The notes beneath the pieces were generated by a model, which worked only from the letters and a program-made list of their open reading frames with translations, was not told the DNA's origin and searched no databases. Positions 1 to 7,976 of a stretch of DNA of 64,000 bases are shown here, in pieces. The stretch is from an uncultured Bacteroidia bacterium (lineage in GTDB: Bacteria > Bacteroidota > Bacteroidia > Bacteroidales > ML635J-15). A program made the position numbers and the translations under genes. The stretch spans positions 87,206 to 151,205 of the forward strand of contig CADAXK010000005.1 in the NCBI GenBank assembly GCA_902791865.1. Reading direction: 5' to 3'. How positions within the stretch are numbered: position 1 is the first letter of the stretch; every line of letters starts with the position of its first letter.

Positions 1-537
1 GCTTCTGACCTTACAACCACAACCGAAGCAATGCTCGGTGCATGGACAACTGTTAAGTTCCAGGATCCTTTCTACATTGACGCATTTGATACCAACTACA
101 AGTCAAAGACCGTTCTTGTAAGTGTAGTTTCACACTATGATACATCAGATGACGGATTGTACTTCGGTTCGACAGACAAACTGCCGAGCTTCCACCACAA
201 TGTACTTGGAAAACAAGGTGGCGAAGAAGACTGGGGCGGTTACGGATATTCACCAGTAGCATTGAGAATTCACACCAAAAACGAAACTGCTGTTGAATCT
301 GTTTCTATGGACGACGCTATCATGTACCCGAACCCAACTAGCGGTATCGTTAACTTCTCCAATGTTGAAAACGCTACTATAGAAGTTATCAACATGATGG
401 GACAGGTTGTTGCTAACGTTGAAAACGCAACTGAAAATACCACTATCGACCTTTCAGGTGTTGCTAATGGCAACTACATTGTAAGAGTTGTAAAGAACGG
501 AAACGTTGCAACTTCAAAGTTGAACATTGTAAAGTAA
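1..537 (+). CDS. T9SS type A sorting-domain protein, C-terminal part
   Basis: The frame is open from base 1 with no start in the window, so this is the 3' end (about 178 residues) of a longer gene. The last 75 or so residues are a type A T9SS C-terminal sorting domain: it opens with MYPNPTSG, contains NMMGQVV, and ends ATSKLNIVK. Family knowledge: such domains are recognised by the T9SS, removed, and the protein is released or anchored at the cell surface. It is a close paralogue of the next gene: the sorting domains match almost residue for residue, and the upstream segment aligns too (KFQDPFYIDAFD against QFQDAYKIDAFD). The function of the secreted part is unknown. A strong terminator follows 24 bases after the stop. 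Confidence 0.85.
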   Translation, partial: ASDLTTTTEAMLGAWTTVKFQDPFYIDAFDTNYKSKTVLVSVVSHYDTSDDGLYFGSTDKLPSFHHNVLGKQGGEEDWGGYGYSPVALRIHTKNETAVESVSMDDAIMYPNPTSGIVNFSNVENATIEVINMMGQVVANVENATENTTIDLSGVANGNYIVRVVKNGNVATSKLNIVK

Positions 538-560
538 TTTACTAGCAATAACAAAATCAA

Positions 561-586
561 AGGGCGGATTTTTCCGCCCTTTTTTT
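561..586 (+). terminator. Rho-independent terminator
   Basis: An 8-bp perfect stem AGGGCGGA/TCCGCCCT with a TTTT loop (561-580) is followed by six T. It ends the first T9SS gene. The same stem recurs after the next gene. Confidence 0.9.
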
Positions 587-661
587 GTTGCCCACTCATA
601 CTAAAAATCATTCCCGAATAAAAAAATCAAATATTGCTATTCGGCATATAAAAATATGTAT

Positions 662-699
662 TATATTTGTAGTCTAATTACATTTGTAATCTAATTATA
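662..699 (+). promoter_or_regulatory. Tandem 17-nt repeat carrying two -7 elements
   Basis: TTTGTAGTCTAATTACA (666-682) is followed directly by TTTGTAATCTAATTATA (683-699). Each repeat begins with the TTTG of a Bacteroidetes -7 element (TATATTTG 662-669; TACATTTG 679-686). I see no convincing -33 TTTG at ideal spacing. It is probably the promoter region of the gene at 732, or a repeated operator overlapping it. Confidence 0.5.
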
Positions 700-731
700 T
701 TATACTTTATTAATAATTAAATTATTATCTT

Positions 732-2741
732 ATGAGAAGACTTTATTTACTTAGTGTATTGTGCTTGCTTATATGTGGCACAACTATGGCGCAATTTGCA
801 CCAAACAAGAACACAGCTAAGAAATCATCGCAAGGATTATCTAGCACTGTTAAACACAACCAAACCATCCAAAGAGATGCAGTAATCTGGTCGTGCGACT
901 TCGAAGAAGGCTGCCCTGAATATGTACTGGCGAAAGCAGACGGATACGACATCGACTGGCAGATCGTAACCGAAGCTACTTTCCCAGAACAGATGTTCAC
1001 TGCCTCAGGATGCTACTTCTACCCTATGAACTTCTCTGGACGTGAAGGTCTATCACAACAACCACAGCAGATAAGCGAAACTCCCGGACATTGGGCACTG
1101 CTTGATGTTGGCTCAGACCTCTATGATAACCCTGTTGCTGCTGATGCAAGTATTACATTCTCCAACATCGACCTGTCGTCATGTCAATTCCCAAAAGTAT
1201 CATTCATGCAATCGTACAGGGAATTAAACAGCGCATCCGACTTCATGATCATTAAGACATCTACCAACGGTGGAGCCACTTGGACTGACCACGAAGTAAA
1301 CACACAAGACATCCCTGACAAATCGTATGTCAACGGACTTGTTGAAGTTTTGATTCCTGAAGTTGGTAACGCATCAAATGTTACTCTCCGCTTCCAGTAC
1401 CAGAACCTCGATGGCATATACACTAATGGCATTGCATGGAACTATGGCTGGCAGATCGATGACATCAAGATTATCGATGTACCACAAAACAACATGACTC
1501 TTGCTAATGCAAGAATGAACATGTTCGGATACTATGACTATACTGACCCTGAAGTATTGAGCCAATACTTCTCTAATGCTGAAGATCCAAGAGCTACAGC
1601 ATACCAGCACAGCGATCCTTACGGACAAACCCCTCGTAAAAACTGGGTTAATGCAGAAAGCGAATGGCAAGGATCTATCGTTTTCAATATGGAAGTAATA
1701 AACAACGGTAGCAATACTGTTACTCCAAAAGCAAAAATCACTGTTACATCTCCATCAGGTGATGTAATTTACGATCGTACCTTGAGCGGAACATCAATGG
1801 CAATGGGAGCAAGAGATACTATTGATTTCTATACTGCTAATGAAGATATTTTCTTATTCGATGTTACAAGCCCAGAACAAATTGAAATTGGAAAATACAT
1901 TGTTGACTATTCTGTATTTATCGATGGTGCAGAAGATCCTATCGCCGACAACTCAAGACAGGATTTCTTCTATATCACCGATAACAACTACTCGTTGGCT
2001 TACGATGAACCAACAGCAAAATTCGGAATGTGTGACTACACAAGCTCTGCAAGTGGTGACGAAATCGGCGAGTACTTCTATTATTTCTACATCCCAGAAG
2101 AAGATTTGAATGTTGATCTTTTTATCGCAAATGGAACGACAACTGGTTCATCTTTCATTGTTACCTTGTATGAAAACGGAGACGAAGATTTCATCCCAAT
2201 GGCAGTTTCAAATTCAATACGCGTTACCGAGGATATGGTTGGCACATGGCAAACAATCCAATTCCAGGATGCATATAAAATTGATGCTTTTGATGAAAAC
2301 TACAAGTCAAAATCACTCTTTGTAAGTGTAAAAATGTTCTATGACAATGAAGGTGACGACAAATTCTATTTAGGCAAGAACAACGAACTCTCAACATTTG
2401 GGCATAGATCAATCGCACGCAATGCCAACAGCGAAAGTTGGTACTATGGTTATGGTGCTCTCGCAATCAGAATACATGAAAAGGATGGAACTGCAATTGA
2501 ATCTGTATCAATGAACGGAATTAACATGTACCCGAATCCTTCAAACGGCATCGTAAACTTCACAAACGCAGAAAACGCTACAATCGAAGTATACAACATG
2601 ATGGGACAGGTTGTTGCTAGCATCGAAAATTCAAACGAAAACGCTTCCATCGATCTTTCAGGTGTTGCTAACGGCAACTACATTGTAAGAATTGTTAAGA
2701 ACGGAAACGTTGCAACTTCAAAACTGAACATTGTTAAGTAA
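732..2741 (+). CDS. Secreted T9SS type A surface protein
   Basis: 669 residues. A clear Sec signal peptide (hydrophobic stretch LYLLSVLCLLICGTTMAQ, cleavage after MAQ) suits export to the periplasm before T9SS handling. Residues ~50-250 (CDFEEGCPEY, then a WQIDDIKIID-like end) look like a jelly-roll 'choice-of-anchor J'/MAM-type domain. The middle resembles beta-sandwich domains. The last ~75 residues are a type A sorting domain (MYPNPSNGIVNF...MMGQVV...SKLNIVK). The closely similar upstream neighbour ends in nearly the same residues, indicating tandem duplication. No catalytic motif is visible. Plausible roles are adhesin, binding protein or inactive scaffold; the export route is firm but the function is not known. 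Confidence 0.85.
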   Translation: MRRLYLLSVLCLLICGTTMAQFAPNKNTAKKSSQGLSSTVKHNQTIQRDAVIWSCDFEEGCPEYVLAKADGYDIDWQIVTEATFPEQMFTASGCYFYPMNFSGREGLSQQPQQISETPGHWALLDVGSDLYDNPVAADASITFSNIDLSSCQFPKVSFMQSYRELNSASDFMIIKTSTNGGATWTDHEVNTQDIPDKSYVNGLVEVLIPEVGNASNVTLRFQYQNLDGIYTNGIAWNYGWQIDDIKIIDVPQNNMTLANARMNMFGYYDYTDPEVLSQYFSNAEDPRATAYQHSDPYGQTPRKNWVNAESEWQGSIVFNMEVINNGSNTVTPKAKITVTSPSGDVIYDRTLSGTSMAMGARDTIDFYTANEDIFLFDVTSPEQIEIGKYIVDYSVFIDGAEDPIADNSRQDFFYITDNNYSLAYDEPTAKFGMCDYTSSASGDEIGEYFYYFYIPEEDLNVDLFIANGTTTGSSFIVTLYENGDEDFIPMAVSNSIRVTEDMVGTWQTIQFQDAYKIDAFDENYKSKSLFVSVKMFYDNEGDDKFYLGKNNELSTFGHRSIARNANSESWYYGYGALAIRIHEKDGTAIESVSMNGINMYPNPSNGIVNFTNAENATIEVYNMMGQVVASIENSNENASIDLSGVANGNYIVRIVKNGNVATSKLNIVK

Positions 2742-2763
2742 TCGTTTAGAACATAAAATTGAT

Positions 2764-2789
2764 AAGGGCGGATAATTCCGCCCTTTTTT
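2764..2789 (+). terminator. Rho-independent terminator
   Basis: A 9-bp stem AAGGGCGGA/TCCGCCCTT (2764-2772 and 2777-2785) with a TAAT loop runs into six T. The stem has the same sequence as the terminator at 561, consistent with duplication of gene plus terminator. Confidence 0.9.
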
Positions 2790-2790
2790 G

Positions 2791-2906
2791 TTCCCCCGAA
2801 AAAGTGGCAAGAATTGCAAAACATTCCCCCGAAAAAGTGGCAAAAACAGCATAATATTCCCCCGAAAAAGTGGCATAAATCACAAAATATTCCCCCGAAA
2901 AAGTGG
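2791..2906 (+). repeat. Four-copy 33-bp direct repeat
   Basis: TTCCCCCGAAAAAGTGG occurs without mismatch at 2791, 2824, 2857 and 2890, each start exactly 33 bases after the last. The 16 bases between cores vary but stay A-rich. The array begins two bases after the terminator's T run and ends just before the promoter of the ATPase gene, so the copies may be binding sites acting on that promoter. It is not a CRISPR: the conserved and variable parts are too short and no cas genes are present. Confidence 0.9.
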
Positions 2907-2915
2907 AATATTTTT

Positions 2916-2946
2916 TTTGTATATTATTTATAATTAATATCTTTGC
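2916..2946 (+). promoter_or_regulatory. Promoter of the AAA ATPase gene
   Basis: TTTG at 2916-2919, an 18-base spacer, then TATCTTTG at 2938-2945 followed by C. This matches the Bacteroidetes housekeeping pattern well and lies about 30 bases upstream of the start codon, directly after the fourth 33-bp repeat. Confidence 0.75.
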
Positions 2947-2976
2947 AACATAAAACATTTTACTACAAATTTAGGC

Positions 2977-4311
2977 ATGAAAAGAAAACTATATAATTTG
3001 CTTCTTGCGTGGAAAAATGACCCAGACCACAAACCACTAATACTAGAAGGAGCACGCCAGGTTGGCAAGACTTGGTTACTAAAGGAGTTTGGAAAGAACG
3101 AATATGACAATCTTGTATACATTAATTTCCAAGACTCTCCAGATGCACAATCCCTATTTACACAAAACCTAAACATAAAACGCATAATTGGCTCTCTGGA
3201 AGCATATACTGGCAAAAGAATCATAGCTGGCAAAACTCTAATATTCATGGATGAAATACAGGAGGCTCCCAACGGCTTAAACAGCCTTAAATATTTCTGT
3301 GAAGAAGCAAGAAACCAAGATGTCGTAGTAGCAGGCTCTTTGCTTGGAATCACACATAGGCAAGGCGAATCGTATCCAGTCGGCAAGGTAAACCTGTTAT
3401 ACCTGTATCCAATGTCATTTGAAGAATTCCTATGGGCTAAGGGAGAAGAAATTCTTGCTGATGCGATTTCCCACCTCGACTGGGAGATGATGAGAACTTT
3501 GGAAACTAAATTACAGGAATGTCTTAGGCAATATTACTATGTAGGAGGAATGCCCGAAGCCGTTTTACAATACACCCTTAAAGGTGATATCAACAAGGTA
3601 CGTAAGATTCAAAACGAAATCCTCAAAACCTACGATAACGACTTTGCAAAACATGCTGGCAAGGAAACAGAACGAATTCGTATGGTATGGCAAAGCATTC
3701 CTGCCCAACTTGCCAAAGAAAACAAAAAATTCATATACGGTGCAGTAAAGGATGGCGGTCGCGCACGCGACTTTGAAATTGCCATACAATGGTTGGTGAA
3801 AACAGGATTGGTGTACAAGATACATAATTGCAAATCACCAGATATGCCACTTAAGTTCTATGAAGACTTTGACTCTTTCAAGTTGTATCTTATGGATGTC
3901 GGTTTGCTTGGTGCAATGTCAAACGCGTCCCCTAGATTAATGCTTATAAGCAATGATGTTTTCGTGGAATTCAAAGGCGCATTTACCGAAAACTATGTTC
4001 TCCAACAGTTGAAAACCATTGAAAACCTTGACATTTACTATTACAGCAAGGAAAAATCAACATTGGAAATAGATTTTCTAGTTCAGACAGAAAACCATAT
4101 AACCCCAGTTGAAGTGAAAGCGGAAGAAAATGTAAAGAGTAAATCGCTATCGCAATTTGTTAATGTAGACTACGCAGATAGGCATTTCAAAGGACTTCGC
4201 TGTTCAATGAAACAATATATCGACCAAGAATGGATGATCAACATACCTCTTTGCAGTATTTATGCATATTTCTCAGGAAGCAATAATCTACTTCCCAATA
4301 CAGAACTTTGA
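2977..4311 (+). CDS. AAA family ATPase with DUF4143
   Basis: 444 residues. Walker A GARQVGKTW lies near residue 25 and a Walker B-like LIFMDEIQEAP near 88-98. The C-terminal half ends with a PD-(D/E)xK-like stretch (LEIDFLV...VEVKAEE), the usual layout of the AAA_14/DUF4143 family. Members of this family are numerous and sporadically distributed in Bacteroidales; their cellular role is not established, with suggestions of defence or mobile-element functions. It has its own promoter and sits behind the 33-bp repeat array. Its last 24 bases overlap the convergent 3' end of mnmE, so the two stops interlock. I am sure of the family, not of the substrate. Confidence 0.85.
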   Translation: MKRKLYNLLLAWKNDPDHKPLILEGARQVGKTWLLKEFGKNEYDNLVYINFQDSPDAQSLFTQNLNIKRIIGSLEAYTGKRIIAGKTLIFMDEIQEAPNGLNSLKYFCEEARNQDVVVAGSLLGITHRQGESYPVGKVNLLYLYPMSFEEFLWAKGEEILADAISHLDWEMMRTLETKLQECLRQYYYVGGMPEAVLQYTLKGDINKVRKIQNEILKTYDNDFAKHAGKETERIRMVWQSIPAQLAKENKKFIYGAVKDGGRARDFEIAIQWLVKTGLVYKIHNCKSPDMPLKFYEDFDSFKLYLMDVGLLGAMSNASPRLMLISNDVFVEFKGAFTENYVLQQLKTIENLDIYYYSKEKSTLEIDFLVQTENHITPVEVKAEENVKSKSLSQFVNVDYADRHFKGLRCSMKQYIDQEWMINIPLCSIYAYFSGSNNLLPNTEL

Positions 4312-5649
4312 GAAAATACTTCCCAGCACCTCATCGGTACTGATAGCGCCTGTGATTTCGCCAAGATGATAATTTGCCTCGCGCAAATCCTGAGCAATGA
4401 AATCGGATGGAACGCCCTCACCTATCGCCTGCCGTGCCGACAATAGCAAATCGCGAGCTGACGTGAGCGATGCCACATGACGCACATTGGTAATAACGAC
4501 ATCGGCAGTTTCGGACTTTAACGACGAAACATATTCCACAAACCTCTGGCACAAGGCATCGACATTCGCACCATCGAGAGCAGAAATCAACAGAGAATCG
4601 CCATATCCATATTCGGCATCGCAAATATCCGACTTGTTGAGCACGACTATAAGTTTTGTCTCGCCAGAAATCTCCTTTTCAATAGATGTAACAATCTCAT
4701 CGTTATGCCGCTTTTCTGCCGATGCATCAAGCACTAGCACTACAATCCGCGCCGACTTCAGCTTTGAATATGTGCGCTGGATACCTAGTTCCTCAACTTC
4801 GTTGTCGGCATTGCGGATGCCAGCCGTATCGATAAAGCGGAAGCGTATGCCATCAAGGACAAACTCCTCCTCTATCGTGTCGCGCGTTGTTCCTGCCACA
4901 GCTGAAACTATTGCCCTGTCCTCGTGCAATATGGCATTCAGAAGCGTTGATTTGCCAGCATTAGGCTCACCTACAATAGCAACAGGCACGCCCGACTTCA
5001 CTGCGTTTCCATATTCGAAACTGCGAATAAGTTTATCGGTTTCGGCACAAATCTCGTCAATTAGTGCAACCAATTTTGTGCGGTCAGCAAATTCGACATT
5101 CTCCTCCGAAAAGTCGAGTTCCAGTTCAAGTAGCGAGGTAAGTTCCAGCATTCTGCCACGCAATTCGGAAATCTTTGATGAAACCTGACCTTTCAGCTGC
5201 GACATAGCCACACGATGCGACTCAGCCGAACTGCTTGAAATAAGGTCGGCAACCGCTTCCGACTGCGACAAGTCCATCTTTCCATTAAGGAAAGCCCTCT
5301 GCGTGAACTCACCAGGACGAGCAAGCACAGCACCATAATGCGTGAGCGCAGCTAGAATTTTCTGCTCAATATATTCGGAACCATGGCAATATATCTCGAC
5401 CATATCTTCGCCCGAAAATGATGCTGGAGATGCGAACTTCACCACCATCGCCTCGTCGAGCAGAGTGCCTTTTTCGTCAACTATGCCAGTAAAAAGCATA
5501 GTACGCGGACTTTCCGCCTCAAAAATTGACTTGCGCACGACAATATTACGCGCAATGGCGAACGAATCGGCACCGCTAATCCTTACAATGCCTATTGCTC
5601 CTGCCCCCGAAGCCGTCGATATAGCGCATATTGTTGTCCCGAATGTCAT
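4288..5649 (-). CDS. mnmE: tRNA modification GTPase MnmE
   Basis: 453 residues from the ATG at 5649. The reading frame stays open 25 codons further upstream, but that stretch overlaps the promoter and MTFGTTICAIST is the family's usual N-terminus. An N-terminal folate-binding domain is followed by a helical domain with an inserted Ras-like G domain: P-loop GEPNAGKS around residue 225, DTAG, and NKSD. It ends in CIGK, the conserved cysteine motif of MnmE. With MnmG it installs the (carboxymethyl)aminomethyl group on U34 of certain tRNAs, using methylene-THF. Length and all motifs are typical. mnmG is not in the window. Confidence 0.97.
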   Translation of the reverse strand: MTFGTTICAISTASGAGAIGIVRISGADSFAIARNIVVRKSIFEAESPRTMLFTGIVDEKGTLLDEAMVVKFASPASFSGEDMVEIYCHGSEYIEQKILAALTHYGAVLARPGEFTQRAFLNGKMDLSQSEAVADLISSSSAESHRVAMSQLKGQVSSKISELRGRMLELTSLLELELDFSEENVEFADRTKLVALIDEICAETDKLIRSFEYGNAVKSGVPVAIVGEPNAGKSTLLNAILHEDRAIVSAVAGTTRDTIEEEFVLDGIRFRFIDTAGIRNADNEVEELGIQRTYSKLKSARIVVLVLDASAEKRHNDEIVTSIEKEISGETKLIVVLNKSDICDAEYGYGDSLLISALDGANVDALCQRFVEYVSSLKSETADVVITNVRHVASLTSARDLLLSARQAIGEGVPSDFIAQDLREANYHLGEITGAISTDEVLGSIFSKFCIGK

Positions 5650-5664
5650 TTTAGAAATTTTGTG

Positions 5665-5672
5665 CAAAGGTA
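5665..5672 (-). promoter_or_regulatory. -7 element of mnmE
   Basis: On the minus strand TACCTTTG followed by CAC, about 16 bases before the ATG at 5649, which supports that start. No clear -33 TTTG at the best spacing. Confidence 0.55.
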
Positions 5673-5864
5673 AACAATTTAGGGGAAAGATTAATAAAAA
5701 GCACAAATTACCCGACAAAACCATTTATAAGAAAATCGCGAAGGCTAAGATGGATTATATTTTTATTGTTGATAGACTACAAAATCAAAAAAACACATTT
5801 TTATTGTTTACAGACAATAAAAAAGGTAACTATATACAAGTTGACTAATGTTTGCCACTCTTCT

Positions 5865-6048
5865 GTCATTACTCGCAAGCTTCGTGCGCTAAAGGGTCCA
5901 CAAATCAGAACATACACGCGATACGGAACGGGGAGCGTTGTAATGTTCGACTATGCGGAATCTCCCATTAGTACACAAAAGAGATTCCGTACAGACAGGC
6001 TCACAAGCAACGCCTCTTTTGCTGTTCGCTTTGTCTTACGGAATGACG
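5865..6048. repeat. Dispersed inverted-repeat element, copy 1
   Basis: This fills much of the gene-free stretch 5673-6111. The ends are inverted (GTCATT at 5865; GGAATGACG at 6040-6048). Inside, 5917-5966 matches 50076-50125 with only three differences in 50 bases (CGCGATACGGAACGGGGAGC ... ATGCGGAATCTCCC), and a second GAGATTCCGTA arm follows at ~5981. It is non-coding and MITE- or REP-like. I see no transposase and no tRNA here. Confidence 0.8.
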
Positions 6049-6111
6049 AAGCGGACTAATACAAAAAACTATGAGCCAACACGTATATAGTTCCCTAAAA
6101 TATATTCTCAA

Positions 6112-6145
6112 CAAAAAAAATGGTGGCACATAAAATGTCCACCAT
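6112..6145 (-). terminator. Rho-independent terminator of the M49-like gene
   Basis: Stem ATGGTGG/CCACCAT (6120-6126 and 6139-6145) followed on the minus strand by eight T (A at 6112-6119). It lies 23 bases after the stop of the gene at 6168-7823. Confidence 0.85.
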
Positions 6146-6167
6146 TTTTAATAGGTAATATCTGAAA

Positions 6168-7823
6168 TTACAAACCGAGAACTTCTGCTCCCTGTCTGTA
6201 AACAATGTCCTTAGGAATGCCAGCGCCGGCAATCTTGTCGAGGCTCTTCTGGAGGTCTTCGGTAACAACGCTCTTTTCCTTAATCCACTTATCAACCTCA
6301 GGCTTGTTGCCGTCGCCCTGGAGAACGATAACCTTTGTAACGAACGACTTTACAGCTTCCTGCATCTTTTCAAGGTTAACAGAGTACTTTCCTGTTGCCT
6401 CATCGAAATTGAAACCACCGTTTTCCTTGATATATGCAAATTCCATCATGTTTGCCTTTCCGTGAGCCTCTGCAGCACCAAAACGAACCGAACGGAAGAT
6501 TCCTGCAAGGAAGGTAACATAGTTGTTCATCAAATCCTGATCCTTGATTTCACCCATTTCGTGAAGCATTGTAACAAGGTAAAGACCAAGCATATCGGCC
6601 TTAGCTTCCTCGATTGTGCTATACGAATCGCCAAGAGCATCGCGAACTGACTTCTTATCAGGATTAATTGTGAACTTAACACCAAGTCCGTGAGCTACTT
6701 CGTGGAACATAACATTCTGGAAGAAAGCATTTTCGAAGTCGATGTTCTTCAACTGGTCATCAGCAATGAGGATTTCTGCAATAGGAACGAGAATCTTGTC
6801 GAATTTCAACTTCATAGCATTCTTCAACTGCAATTTACGCGAACCCTTTGTTGCATGTACATTCGGGTCATTCGGCAGGTTGATAGCAATGTTCTTGCTT
6901 GCAGAGTTGCAGTCGCCAGCAGAATAAACAACATCGTAAACATTCATGTCGCCCGAGTTGGTTGCGCTTTCGGCCTTATACTGCGGTTCAACAGGCAAAT
7001 TCGACTGCAAAGTCTGGAGAATTGCATTGTAATGTTCAATCTTGCGTGTCCATTCCATGTTCTTAATAAGAATCTGACCAGAATGAGCAGCACGAGAACC
7101 ATTGATTTCATCCTCGTAGCTCTCGATAGGACCGACAACAAAGTCAATCAAATTGGTCTTCATGTCCATCCATGCACAGTCGCTCTCGAAATACTTATCA
7201 GTACGGAAAGCCTCTGCACGGAGTTTCAAATAATTCTTGAAACCTTCGTCCTCGGCAAGTTCTGCAGCCTCATCTAGCAAATCGGCAGCCTTGAGCAATT
7301 CGGGATATTCCTCGTGATAAGGAACTTCCTTGAGCGAACCATCCTCGTTGCGACGAATAACCGAATACCAGCCGTTGCGAACTTCTTCTGGAAGTGCCTG
7401 GAATTCTTCATCGGTCATATCGGTTGGATAGAAGCAAGCACCCTTGGGCTTTTCGCCATAACCCTCGATGAAAGCCTTGTTGCAATCGAGACGATCCCAA
7501 GGACCATAGTTGATTTCGGCATAACGGCGAGCATCTTCGTCCTTTATAGATGACAAAAATGCCTGTTTTTCGCCAATTGCTTCCTTCCAGAAGACTTCTT
7601 CCATAATGTCGGCAACCTCTATGAGCTTCTTAAGCATCTGCTTCTGGTTGTCGGTCAATTCTGCTACCAAATCCGATGTCAAGTCAACCTCGGCGTAATT
7701 GTTTACCAATGCCTGCATTTCGGAAACCTCCTGCTTTGGCTCTTCTTTCTTTTCTTCCTTGTTGCTGCACGAACAAGCAAACAATGCAGCAGTTACAATC
7801 AAAATACTGATTTTTCCTTTCAT
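6168..7823 (-). CDS. M49-like (DPP III-related) metallopeptidase lipoprotein
   Basis: 551 residues. The N-terminus is a lipoprotein signal (ILIVTAALFACSCSNKEEKK), with a lipidation Cys near residue 17 or 19 and an acidic/lysine linker, so it is membrane-anchored outside the cytoplasm. The zinc site is FHEVAHGLG (two His and a Glu) with EEAKADMLGLY about 50 residues later supplying the third ligand, as in the M49 superfamily. Classical DPP III has HExxGH, one residue longer; this HExxH form belongs to the divergent branch often annotated as 'Zn-dependent hydrolase'. It may cleave di- or oligopeptides in the periplasm. It is monocistronic with its own terminator and is flanked by dispersed repeats. 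Confidence 0.75.
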   Translation of the reverse strand: MKGKISILIVTAALFACSCSNKEEKKEEPKQEVSEMQALVNNYAEVDLTSDLVAELTDNQKQMLKKLIEVADIMEEVFWKEAIGEKQAFLSSIKDEDARRYAEINYGPWDRLDCNKAFIEGYGEKPKGACFYPTDMTDEEFQALPEEVRNGWYSVIRRNEDGSLKEVPYHEEYPELLKAADLLDEAAELAEDEGFKNYLKLRAEAFRTDKYFESDCAWMDMKTNLIDFVVGPIESYEDEINGSRAAHSGQILIKNMEWTRKIEHYNAILQTLQSNLPVEPQYKAESATNSGDMNVYDVVYSAGDCNSASKNIAINLPNDPNVHATKGSRKLQLKNAMKLKFDKILVPIAEILIADDQLKNIDFENAFFQNVMFHEVAHGLGVKFTINPDKKSVRDALGDSYSTIEEAKADMLGLYLVTMLHEMGEIKDQDLMNNYVTFLAGIFRSVRFGAAEAHGKANMMEFAYIKENGGFNFDEATGKYSVNLEKMQEAVKSFVTKVIVLQGDGNKPEVDKWIKEKSVVTEDLQKSLDKIAGAGIPKDIVYRQGAEVLGL

Positions 7824-7870
7824 GATATTTAATTTTAATTACAATTTACAATTCAAAATACAATCATAGT

Positions 7871-7966
7871 GGAGATTCCGCACAAGCGAACTCACAAGGC
7901 TCGTTCCTACGCCTGTTCGTTCTGCTTTACTTGCTTCGCTGCGTGAGCTGAAGGTTGTGGAATGAC
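7871..7966. repeat. Dispersed inverted-repeat element, partial copy
   Basis: GGAGATTCCGCACAA at the left end pairs with TTGTGGAATGAC at the right end, with inner CTCAC/GTGAG pairing, giving one long imperfect hairpin. The ends match the right half of the elements at 5865-6048 and 50051-50212. It lies between the zinc-ribbon gene and the M49-like gene. Confidence 0.65.
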
Positions 7967-7976
7967 ACCTTTATTA

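Noticed and set aside
2791..2906. Possible CRISPR array (evenly spaced repeats)
   Set aside because: The conserved part is 17 bases and the intervals only 16, the intervals are A-rich and similar to each other, and no cas gene is nearby.
4487..5188. 233-codon plus-strand frame
   Set aside because: Entirely antisense to mnmE; serine-rich translation typical of a shadow frame.
5730..6110. tRNA or small RNA gene in the mnmE upstream gap
   Set aside because: No cloverleaf, no T-loop motif and no terminator in the right place; the stretch is explained by the dispersed repeat.
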